Of a stretch of DNA of 64,000 bases, positions 1 through 14,620 are shown in pieces. The position numbers and the translations under genes are program-made. The stretch comes from Leptoclinus maculatus. Its lineage: Eukaryota > Chordata > Actinopteri > Perciformes > Stichaeidae. Below the pieces are notes generated by a model that ran no database searches, had not been told where the DNA came from, and saw only the letters and a program-made list of their open reading frames with translations. The stretch spans positions 26,000,270-26,064,269 of the forward strand of contig JAVDOI010000004.1 in NCBI GenBank assembly GCA_032191485.1, in the 5' to 3' direction. The number at the start of each line of letters is the position of its first letter. Within the stretch, counting starts at the first letter, position 1.

Positions 1-2256
1 TCATCTGATTTGTTTTTTGGGAGGGGGGGGGCGGGGTTTAAACCTCCATCACCATATCAATCCTCCCCCTGATCCTTTTCCTGTCTTCACTGTTCTCCAC
101 CCCTGGATTCCTCTCCGTCTCCATTCTTCTCTATCTCACTCAGTTCCCTCTTTTCCAAAGTTGGCCACAGTGGGCGTCGCAGACTTCCTACAGAGCAGGA
201 CTTTCTCTTTGTGTCTTTGTTCATCATCCCCCCAAAAGCACCGCAGGCTTCCTGTGAAGCTGTTGGCTCAATCCATCCTGGTGGTCTTTTCTTCATTGTA
301 ATACACCCCAGAGGTTGTACCCTGCTGATAAAGTGGTTTTTCGACTGCATACCCAGAGTGAGTTGTCATTGTCGAATAGCTCGCCAAAAAGTTATAGTGC
401 GATTTGAAAAGTTGAGAAACAAAACGAAGTGCACTTTCTCCTGGATGCGTATAGATGACGCTCCTAGAGCAAGTGGCCGTGAATCTTTAACCTGAAAGTT
501 TGCACAGTGTTCTCGCACTTTGCTTTGTGGTCTTTCCATTGATATGACTGATGGGGGAACAGCATTGGAATACATGTTCTCTTTGTCTTTATCTTGACAC
601 TCTCGGTGATATGAGAGTGTCATCCCTTCAGATGCCGTGGAAATAATAAAACTCCTTTTGTCTCTTTCTCTGTCACACACACACACAAATATGGTGGGGC
701 CTCCCGGGGAGGAGAGCCGGCGTGGCCCTGGGAGAACAGCCAGAAACACCTGCAACAGATTAGTGTTTCTAATGGCAGGTAATAAATCCTCTCGCTCCTT
801 CTCTAGCAGCTCCATCTCCACCAAGCATGGATCTCATAGGCTGAGGAGCATCCGCCCAAAATATAGCATGAAACACTGACACCTCGGTACATCCACGGCC
901 GTATTCATTCTGTCTCCCTCTGTTACTATCAACTGCTGCAGATGAAACTACACTTATGTAATGTCTATGCTATGGTTCAGCGTCGTGGAGGTTTTCCCCA
1001 GGGTTTCACACTTGGCTCCATATCAAGATCAAACATTTTCATCATGGCTGCAAACAGCCAAGGCCGAGACCAAAGCTGAGGCCGGCTGCTTCACTGACTA
1101 CACATAAAACCTGAAAGGTGGCAGAATGATTGGCCAGTTGGACTCTTACTTACAGAGCTTTTGTAATGGAGGTTGAATTCTGCTTTAATGCCCGTGACAC
1201 AGCGTATTATTTAATCTCCACGTCGGCCGATAAAGAAAGACGATCTGTATGTGTGCGACAGTAGTAAGCTCAAACGACATGTAAAATAAGTCTATAACCC
1301 TCTTCCAGATAGCACACCGTATGTCCTCGCTTTTTTATTTGCACACGACGTTTGCTGATGCAGCAGAAATTTCACGTTGCAGACCATAAATAGTCACCTA
1401 TCCATGGGCAATAGTACAGTGCGCCGCCACCATCAAGCACCAATTCCAATTTATGATTCTTTCTTGTGCTGCTCCTTTGAGCACAAAGGACACTGGTCCA
1501 CAAATCTCCGCCCAGCTTCATCCATCAGTTACTTTGAGCGCTGCAGAAAGAGCGGCCTTGATGTACACACACATGCGTCGTGTCATGCATGCTGGCTGGC
1601 CTGTGTGTATTACATGTGCGCGTGGGACATTTATCATCAACTGGCTTGGGAGCGGGCGACCAACTGCTGAGAATAAGTGGAAGTGGGAGAGTAAACCATG
1701 AGGTGAGGTTAATACACTGATGTATTATTAGGAGACAGCTCTCCTTGAAAAAAAAAAAAGATTAAAAGGAGCAATTGGATTTACGTACTGAAAGACACTT
1801 CACACACCAAAATATATATATATATATATAAATACTGCAATTTTAAAAATGTATTGGTCACTCAACTGAACGTCTTCAAGTCAAATGCATTCATGAAATT
1901 CTCTTTTGGACATTAGAGAAATAGTTCAAAATTGTGTATGATTAGCTTAAGTGCCAACTTAAAATATCAAGATGTTAAGTGTAAATCTGTAAATAAGTTA
2001 AGTTAAGTTAAAACAGTCAGACATTGACAAATACCTATATTGGTTTCTGTTCAAGGCCCACACATGTAAATGAAAGATGTAAATCTAATATTGAGAGTGG
2101 TAAAATATTGTGTTTTTTACCAAGAGGTTAAGACAGAGATCAGACATCAACTGTTTAAACTAGGATGTGCAATGTACATAGAGTGCAATTCATTAGAAAT
2201 ATGCGACAGTCCATGGCCACCAGGAACGGTAAGAGAACTGACGAAAAGCTACTAAT
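1..2256. other. Intergenic, no gene recognised
   Basis: Unique-looking teleost intergenic DNA. The short open frames here show no domain, no credible splice-site pairing and no codon pattern that I recognise. It contains a short CA run near 676-687, an A-run near 1749-1760 and an AT dinucleotide run near 1811-1830. Confidence 0.6.
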
Positions 2257-2495
2257 ATATATATATATAGACATTAATATATATATATATCTTATTAATA
2301 TATATATATATAGATATATATATCTTATTAATATATATATATATAGATATCTATTAATATATATATATATTAATATATATCTATATCTATTAATATATAT
2401 ATATATTAATATATAGATATATTAATATATATATATTAATATATAGATAAATATATATATATTAATATATATATAGATACATATATATATACATA
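2257..2495. repeat. AT-rich microsatellite/minisatellite
   Basis: About 240 bp made almost only of A and T. Runs of alternating TA are punctuated by TTAATA and TAGATA, giving a loose higher-order period of roughly 30 bp. It ends just before the GC-rich tandem array, so base composition changes abruptly near 2500-2560. Confidence 0.9.
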
Positions 2496-2543
2496 GTGAC
2501 CAAGGAACCAGTGTCATTAGAGTGGGTTGGTGGCTCTTAAAAT

Positions 2544-3564
2544 AACCTTTGAGGCATCACCGTGAAAGCAACCAAGAACTGTAAGTATTGACCGCTCCGC
2601 GCTGCAATTGAGCTCATAAGCCGTTTTAGCGGAGGAGCCGTCTTCGTTGCTTCTTCGCCGCTTCTAACCCGGCCGGAAGCAATTTCGGCTCCTCGCCCCG
2701 AACTGCTCCTCGTCCCTTAGACGAGGCCTCGACTGCAGCGCGGAGCAAGAATTTCGGCGCCGTGAAGGCGCCCTTTGGGCTTTCACGGTGATGATGTTTG
2801 AGAGGCACTTGAACCTTTGAGGCATCACCGTGAAAGCAACCAAGAACTGTAAGTATTGACCGCTCCGCGCTGCAATTGAGCTCATAAGCCGTTTTAGCGG
2901 AGGAGCCGTCTTCGTTGCTTCTTCGCCGCTTCTAACCCGGCCGGAAGCAATTTCGGCTCCTCGCCCCGAACTGCTCCTCGTCCCTTAGACGAGGCCTCGA
3001 CTGCAGCGCGGAGCAAGAATTTCGGCGCCCTTTGGGCTTTCACGGTGATGATGTTTGAGAGGCACTTGAACCTTTGAGGCATCACCGTGAAAGCAACCAA
3101 GAACTGTAAGTATTGACCGCTCCGCGCTGCAATTGAGCTCATAAGCCGTTTTAGCGGAGGAGCCGTCTTCGTTGCTTCTTCGCCGCTTCTAACCCGGCCG
3201 GAAGCAATTTCGGCTCCTCGCCCCGAACTGCTCCTCGTCCCTTAGACGAGGCCTCGACTGCAGCGCGGAGCAAGAATTTCGGCGCCCTTTGGGCTTTCAC
3301 GGTGATGATGTTTGAGAGGCACTTGAACCTTTGAGGCATCACCGTGAAAGCAACCAAGAACTGTAAGTATTGACCGCTCCGCGCTGCAATTGAGCTCATA
3401 AGCCGTTTTAGCTGAGGAGCCGTCTTCGTTGCTTCTTCGCCGCTTCTAACCCGGCCGGAAGCAATTTCGGCTCCTCGCCCCGAACGGCTCCTCGTCCCTT
3501 AGACGAGGCCTCGACTGCAGCGCGGAGCAAGAATTTCGGCGCCGTGAAGGCGCCCTTTGGGCTT
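2544..3564. repeat. Four-copy tandem array of foldback (hairpin) units
   Basis: Near-identical units start at 2544, 2812, 3069 and 3326 (spacing 268, 257 and 257 bp). Within unit 1 the inverted pairs are nested in order: 2555-2569 with 2779-2793 (CATCACCGTGAAAGC), 2594-2606 with 2734-2746 (GCTCCGCGCTGCA), 2632-2640 with 2686-2694 (GAGGAGCCG) and 2647-2653 with 2676-2682 (TTGCTTC). The whole unit can therefore fold into one long, bulged hairpin. Units 1 and 4 carry an extra 11 bp (GTGAAGGCGCC) that units 2 and 3 lack. Unit 4 loses the outer right arm after 3564. Open frames of 82 codons recur on the minus strand, but 257 is not a multiple of 3 and no domain is visible, so I do not call a protein. 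It could be an amplified foldback transposon or a structured-RNA locus. Confidence 0.9.
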
Positions 3565-3591
3565 GATGTCGGTAAGTAGTTCAGGTCTCTC

Positions 3592-3695
3592 TTAAACTGA
3601 TGACTCTCTGTCACTGACCTATATAAACTCCTTATGCTAATTTGACTGTGCTATCGCTCGCACGTGATTGGCTGACGGCGGCAGGGGGCGGGTCT
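3592..3695 (-). promoter_or_regulatory. Putative Pol II promoter reading leftward into the hairpin array
   Basis: On the minus strand the order is a GC box (complement of GGGGGCGGG at 3684-3692), a CCAAT box (complement of ATTGG at 3667-3671) abutting an E-box CACGTG (3661-3666), then a TATA-like TTTATATAG (about 3619-3627). A start about 30 bp further on would lie near 3592-3596, which puts CCAAT at about -75 to -80. This spacing is textbook, but the motifs are short and no transcript evidence is available here. Confidence 0.4.
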
Positions 3696-3699
3696 TACA

Positions 3700-4690
3700 C
3701 AGTACATGAGAACCGTGGCTAGTCAACTGTCACAGCACCTCAGCATCCTGCTGAAAACTGTGTTTTCTCTTACACCATTTTGGGGATAAAACTCACACAA
3801 GATAACCGTTTTTAAACACAACTGTTATTGCTGCAGCGAGAGGGCAGTTTCCCCTTCAGACCGAGCTCGTGTTCGGCCAAGAGGACTCGTTTATTTCACC
3901 CCACGAGGCTTCAAACCTCTCGGATACGCGGTCACTTTGTGCAATTCGCAGAGTTACGTCACATTTCTCCTCTAAAAAAGTCTAAAAGTGGTTCTTGTGA
4001 AAAGTGACCGCGGTGTTCCAGTTACTGGGGACATGGGTTTAGACGTTAACACGGGAATCCCCACGGTAACGTGGTTTATTCGGTCAGAACCAGAGCAGTT
4101 CTCAGTGGTAGTAAACACAGGTGTGTGTGTGTGGGTGGTTAAGAACACTGTGATGTGTCCATAAATATAAATAAATATTTATATTGCTGTGAGGTGTCAC
4201 TGACTGTTTAACGGCTTTAATTTGAATGAACATTAACGGTTAACCTGTTGATTGTGAAGCAGCTGTGGTCAGTTAGCCGACAAAACGGCCTGTTAGCATC
4301 GTTGACCATAGGAATGAACGGGCGCGGCTACCCGCAAGCTAACACTTTAGCTTAACTTAACTGGTGCCTAAGCTGTGGTCTCTGGACCTCTTATAAACGC
4401 TAACTCAATGAGAGAGCTCTGTTTCACGTCTTTAATGTGCTATTATCACCGCTATGGAACGACTGTATCAACTCATATTTATTACAACAACTTAATCTGT
4501 AGATATGGTGCCTTTTTGAGACTAAAACCTGTTGCAGAGGGCTCTAACAGCAGCTTATCAAGCTAACGTTTACCTTCAGCTTAAACTAAAGTGTTGCTGT
4601 AAAGTTGTTCAACATAAGAAGACATTCATCACAATAGTCAAAGAAATGTAACACATTGTGTACATGTTGGTGGAGTCTTTACATCTATAA
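3700..4690. other. CpG-rich block, no coding sequence recognised
   Basis: Sequence to about 4350 has many CpGs and GTTAGC/GCTAAC words of the kind common in teleost first introns and CpG-island flanks. No open frame resembles a known protein. It may be the other side of a bidirectional promoter or the remains of a transposon. A short GT run lies near 4120-4131. Confidence 0.4.
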
Positions 4691-4780
4691 CAGGGGTCTC
4701 AAACTCACGGCCCGCGGGCCAATTGAGGCCCGCTGGACGATATTTTGTGGCCCCCTACTTGACATCAAAGGTTAGTGTTA
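4691..4780 (+). mobile_element. hAT-like transposon terminus fragment
   Basis: It begins CAGGGGTCTCAAACT and continues with GGCCCGCGGGCC. This is a terminal signature I associate with abundant hAT-type elements in vertebrate genomes. The matching opposite terminus (AGTTTGAGACCCCTG) was not seen in the window, so the right boundary is arbitrary and the element is probably truncated. Confidence 0.55.
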
Positions 4781-5204
4781 GTTATGTGTGAGTCAGTTAC
4801 AGTACCTGTTTGCATTCATCTTGACATTTTCACCGTCATCTCTTGTGACAAGTGTTGAAGAGGGCAGTTCTCTCAAGCCATGTGACACAGGTCACATGGC
4901 TTCTTGATGAGGTTTGAACACGTTATACCTTGACTTGTTGGTCATCCTTATTAATAAAGGATTTTAAACTCCCAATCACAATGCCTAGTACACATTTGTC
5001 AGACTGCAAACCTACACCAAGTCCTTTCTTTAAAAGCAGCTGGACAGTCACTGTCTTTTATTCATACTTGACTACTTGCCCTATCCTTAAAGAGCACCTG
5101 AATTTCTTTTCTTAATTTTCAGTAAAATCTTGTACTATGTTTTTTGTACAAATGAAACAAATTAGATATAGCATGAGCTTTTGAGGTACTTTCTGTTTGC
5201 AGAT

Positions 5205-5400
5205 TCTGTTACCTCTGAAGACAGGCAGGCTAGCTGTTTCCCCCTGTTCCCAGTCTTTGTGCTAAGCTAAGCTAAGCTACTGCAGTTTCCAGCTACGCAT
5301 TTAAATGACGTATACGAATGAGAGCGGTATCAATCTTCTCATCTAACTCTCGGCAAGAAAGTGAAGAAGCGCATTTCCCTTTCAATGCTTTTACAATATA
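5205..5400 (-). repeat. Common teleost interspersed repeat (GCTAAGCTAA family)
   Basis: This block carries GCTAGCTGTTTCCCCCTG, the GCTAAGCTAAGCTA run and TCTTCTCATCTAACTCTCGG, a combination seen repeatedly as dispersed repeats in percomorph genomes. The class is not certain from sequence alone and the limits are approximate. Confidence 0.55.
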
Positions 5401-6791
<1,391 letters not shown>

Positions 6792-6889
6792 CCTCCCTCC
6801 CTCACCCCCCTCTGCTGACCACTCCTCCCTCCCTCCTCCCCCCCCTTCTTGCTAACTCACTCTCTCTTCCACTTCCCTCACAAAAGGAA

Positions 6890-7020
6890 GGCTCAGAGCT
6901 TACAAAGTGCCAATTAACACTGAATGTTTGCCCCTCGCACCTCCCTCTCTGAACTGCTGACAGCTCTGGTGTTTGGGTTAATACCAAAGGCCTGCAAAGA
7001 ATTATAATTCTCCTCCTTGT
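6890..7020. promoter_or_regulatory. Candidate conserved non-coding element
   Basis: A complex, non-repetitive stretch with CAATTAACA, GGGTTAATACC and a perfect 14-bp palindrome AGAATTATAATTCT at 6998-7011. Density of TAAT-type homeodomain cores with no coding potential is what conserved vertebrate enhancers often look like. Conservation cannot be tested here. Confidence 0.25.
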
Positions 7021-7992
7021 CCCATCCCCCTTCTCTCCCTCTCCTATCCTTTTATTTTGTTTCCAATGGGGTGGTTTTACAGTTCAATGCACAGTCAAAG
7101 GGTGATATAAAATGACTTTCCAAAGAATTTCATTTGGGGAGAAGAGGGGCTGTGTTGCATTGGGGCAGCCAGGGGTAGGACCAGGGATGGGTGGGTGGGG
7201 GACGAGAGAAAGAGAGACAGCCATAAATCAAAGACAGTGAAAAGATTTTAAATCAAAATATTTCTATCATGTGTTGATCTTACTTTTGTTTCCTTTTTTT
7301 ACATGCAAACGAAACATTTTAGTTCACTTAAATCCCTGTCACCAAAGAAGACATTACTATGTGTTCTCCCTTTAAGCTTTGTTTGCCATTTCTCCCTCTA
7401 TCATCAGCGCATTGTATGCAAAAAAGATTATGTAAACATGACCCCAGTTTACACACACACGTATCCACACACACACACACTTTCTCACCCATTGGAACTG
7501 TAGGTCCCACTTGAGATGAAGATAGCAGCGTGGGCCATTCATCACAGGCAAGGCTGATGGCTGGGCTATGCTTGTATTTCTCCCCTGTGAACTCCAATAA
7601 ATCAGCCCTCTGAATAAAAGAGTGGCCAATGAGGAGAGGTGAGAGGGTTAAACTCTGGGAGAAACAGAGACCACTTGGCTCTTTAAAGGGAGCTTCTGCC
7701 GGCACTCAATTCCCTGCCCAACCTGGGTCTGCCTCTGCAATTTATGACCTCTTGGGACCAGGTTTCTCCGCTCTCTCTTTACTTCGGGGGGTGAGATGCC
7801 CAGTTGAAATTGGTGATTCGTAGGGAAGGAGCCAAACTTGAATTGGATCCTTTGCTAGATCGCAATATAGTTTGAAAAACAACATGCAAAATAACTTGCA
7901 TGTAAAGGGAAACTGGGCCGATTTTACACAATTATTTACAGGTCTTGGGGAGTACTACTGTATATGTGGAAAAAAAGTGTACCGGTAATGTG
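7021..7992. other. Intergenic, no gene recognised
   Basis: No recognisable exon. Small CA runs occur near 7451-7482. Confidence 0.55.
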
Positions 7993-8258
7993 GCCTTTTT
8001 GCGGCCCCAGAGGGAGCTGTGTGAAATCTGATAAAGCGCCTCAAGTGATGTCACTGGAGTCAGCATCGGTTGGGGCTGAAGAATACTAGTTTGAAAAATG
8101 AAAAAAAAAAAAAATCTGTTGGTGTAGAATTAGAAAGAAATTAGTTTACAAGACCTCTGCAGCCGGCTCCTAATCCCTGCTGGAGGCTAGCGGCTAATCT
8201 CCTGCTCAAACGTTGGCAGTCAAGTTGCATTTTGGGTAACATAGCCGCCAGGTTTTGA
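7993..8258 (-). repeat. Interspersed repeat, copy A
   Basis: The reverse complement of this segment aligns by eye over its whole length with 29604-29876. Shared blocks include CTTCAGCCCCAAC, AGTGACATCAC, CACAGCTCCCTCTGG and AATGCAACTTGAC. It is a dispersed, probably non-autonomous element of about 270 bp with no coding capacity. A third copy was not found in the window. Confidence 0.8.
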
Positions 8259-10211
8259 CAAGGAAGAAGAATGCATGGAATAAAAAAAGATGGTTCTGCT
8301 GCCTCACTTTGATCCTTTTTTTAAAAAAATGGCCCATCATAGACAATGTTGTAGAAGGTGCTATAAAATGAGATACATATGTGTAACTCCTTGGCTTTAG
8401 ATGCCACACAGGAAAGAATACTTCACAGGTTGTTGTTACTTTAATTTGATTGTTGACCACATTTGCTTCTGGTCATTTTAACAGAGTGCCTAGGCTACTG
8501 TGTTCTTTGTTTGTCAGTTTGTGGCCATTTTAACAGCAAAATTACAAAATAAGGCAGTGGGCAAAACATAAAATAAATCCTGTTGAATACATATTCAACA
8601 ACCATAATGTATGATTATCAAGCGCACTTACATTCCAACAGGTTTCACCAAACCCACGTGGAACTTGATACGCTGTATTCTACCTCCAAACAGAGTTAAA
8701 ATGAATGTAACCTGCACCACTTCTCTGGTAGCAAAGTACAACAGCACGATGTTCACCGCTAACATTAGCTACCATGCAATTGAGACCACAGTGGACGACG
8801 ACCGGTGCCAAAAATTCCAGGACATGAATCATACCGTTAAAATATCCACAGATAACGTCCTTTACGTATTTGTACAAACAATATTTGACAAGATATGTGT
8901 GTATTTACCAACTACTACTACTACTACTACTACTTTACAGGACGGAGTCAGTGTCCACTGTGTAAATCACCAGATTGTTCGCACGTAAAAACAGGAAGAA
9001 AGACCATGATGCATTTGGCGTTGCGACCACAGTCTGCACTAGCATGTTATCAAAATTACATCTGAATAGATTTACCACCCGATTACATATGTAGGTTATT
9101 ATATGAATACTGTATATAGCACAGTAGTCTTTCTATGTAAAAGTACACCTACTTTTGGTGTAAAAGCAACTTTTGAAAGAAGACCATAACACGTTCCTCC
9201 TCTTACAAACAAAAAAGTTGTATTTATAAGCAATAACATGAATAATTGTTCTATTTAACACACCAAGTGGTTTTACTGCGACAGCATCTCTTTGTCTGGT
9301 ATGACCGTCAGCTTATAGTGGCTAATGTTAGCAAACTTAAGGAAGATATTGTTGACTTTTTTTTTTTTAGCAATATAAGTTTTAGCACTAGTATTCACAG
9401 TAGCAGCAACTGTTTAGCAAAAATGACATAGCTTTGCTCTCATTTTCACCCTACTTTATTATTTTCCAGACGATGAACAAGAGCTTTAAAGTGAAAGCCT
9501 TCCTGTTAGGATGTCATTTGTTGGGGCTACAAAAGAGGGTGAGTAGTACTGGTGGTGTGGAACCAAGCCAGACTGGCTTGATCCACATTAAAGCTGAGCA
9601 GAGAGCTGACATGACCTGACACGGTTCATGGTTCCCACCAGCGAGGGCTGGTTGGGTCTCTACCTCAACCCTGGGACCCCGGGGTCAAAAACGCTCTGAA
9701 GCTTCTCTGTGATGAAGGCGGCTGGCGAGACATGTGACTCTGGCCTCTGCTCTAAATCCTGAATTCTGGGATTTACTTAAAATAAGGGGAGTGCAAAATG
9801 GGAACTCATAGCTTGGGGTGGGGGGGGGGGCGATAGACGTGGGAGTGAAAAAACAGTATGTATGCGCAAGGAATCCGATTTCAACATTTCCAGACATATG
9901 ATCGAGCTACAGTATATCATTTTTATCATAAGATTTATTTGGAAACAGGTGCTCCTCCTCTGGCTAAGCTGCCAGGCAGCTAAGGAGCACTCGGTCTCCT
10001 CTCTGTAACATCTGATTCACATGAGCTATAATTTCTGCTTGCCAAACGACGGATCCATAGGTCAGTGATGTGGCTGTGTCAAATGAGGGTCGTGGAGAAA
10101 AGCCGAAAGGAGCACGTGCCTAGAATTAGATGAATGTCAAAATTCGTTCCACTCCTTCCTCAAGAACGGACACATGTGAGAGGAGTCACTTTGGCCTGAG
10201 TGCAATTACAG
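8259..10211. other. Intergenic, no gene recognised
   Basis: Contains an ACT trinucleotide run near 8911-8934 and a G-run near 9820-9831. A 125-codon open frame at 8611-8988 runs into the ACT repeat, has no recognisable domain and is not called. Confidence 0.5.
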
Positions 10212-13452
<3,241 letters not shown>

Positions 13453-13829
13453 GCCGAAGCAATATGTCAAAACGTGGGAGGGTGGTTAACCATCATTCTA
13501 ACACATTGATAACTAGCGTTACACCAATCGCTGCAAACTGTTTCTTTTTGATTGTCACAATAATGAAAATACAGCTGATAGAAGTTATAATGTGAAGTCT
13601 AAACTGACTCTGTGAGAGCTGAAGGACTAGATAGCGGTCTCAATGAAGCTCCAGAAACAATATATCGGTGGGTGGTTAACCACCATGCTGACAGCACTGC
13701 TAATAACGCCAACTGATTCTGTCACAACTTTTTAGTAGTTTATAAGCAAACTATTTCTTGCAGATTGTCACGTTGAGGAGAATACAGCAATTTGAACAAA
13801 ATATATTAAAGTCTAAACTGACTCTGATG
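13453..13829. repeat. Diverged tandem duplication of about 170-190 bp
   Basis: The segment near 13453-13613 and the segment near 13648-13829 share blocks in the same order: GGTGGTTAACCA, GCAAACT.TTTCTT, GATTGTCAC, AATACAGC and AGTCTAAACTGACTCTG. The copies have many substitutions, so the duplication is old. No coding frame is conserved between them. Confidence 0.7.
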
Positions 13830-14459
13830 AACTTACACAATACTGCAGTTAAAATATTCCTATTCTCTATTGATTACAGTCTGCGAGCAATTTTCATTAT
13901 AGTGCAATTAAAATAACAATCTGCAAACTTCATCCTTAAACTGTTTAATGAGGCAATAACAAGTGAGATTAGGACTTTAATACTATTAAGAATCAAGGAT
14001 TTAAATAATGAACTGGCGATAATGTGTGACAATGTAATAAGTTAAGAACCAGCTCAAACAAAGGACTCTCTTTGTATACAAAGGATTCGAACAGACCACA
14101 TTTTCCCACCTAATGAATGCTGATAAAGTGAGAGGAGATAACCAAACAGGCATAACAAAAGGGATTCCTGAAGGTTTCACTCGGATTTGTCAAGTGGTTC
14201 CTTCTCCCCTCCGATTGGTCGGGAGCGCTCACCAAAGAATGCCAACAAAAAAGTGACCCTCCAGTGAGCATCCCCCACCCTCCCCTGCTCTGTGTCCCTC
14301 ACCCCCCCCTCCGAGCCCTCTACCACCCCTCTCGCTCGTTCTCTCCCAGTTGCCTCACGGCTTGCTGTGACCCATCTTGCACCTCCCGAAGCCCACAACA
14401 GACGCTTGGTGTGTGAAGAAGGTCAGGAGTTCAGGCTCGGCTGAGGCTCCATCCTCCCT

Positions 14460-14620
14460 CTGCACAGAGGAGGCCTGCCCTGCGGGTTTATAATTATCTG
14501 CCGTTGGCATTCAGCACAGGTTCAAGCACAGTGCAAGCGCTGGCACCAGCGTGGGGGGATGCGCTTGGCTACACACTTGGTGATTAGTTGTCCCTAATTG
14601 TCAGTTCCTTGTTCCTTTTT
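14460..14620. promoter_or_regulatory. Candidate conserved non-coding element
   Basis: A unique stretch with TTTATAATTATCTGCC, CAAGCGCTGGCACCAGCG and GGTGATTAGTTGTCCCTAAT. No coding potential is seen. The call rests on motif density and sequence complexity only. Confidence 0.22.

Noticed and set aside
2894..3399. Recurring 82-codon open frame in the tandem units as a repeated gene
   Set aside because: Identical frames follow from identical repeats. The unit length is not a multiple of three and the peptide has no recognisable domain.
2544..3564. CRISPR-like array of regularly spaced repeats
   Set aside because: The whole unit is repeated with no unique spacers, and the organism is a vertebrate; it is a tandem foldback repeat.
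8611..8988. 125-codon open frame as a secreted glycoprotein
   Set aside because: Several N-x-S/T sequons occur, but there is no signal peptide, the end is a Thr run from an ACT repeat, and no relatives are known to me.
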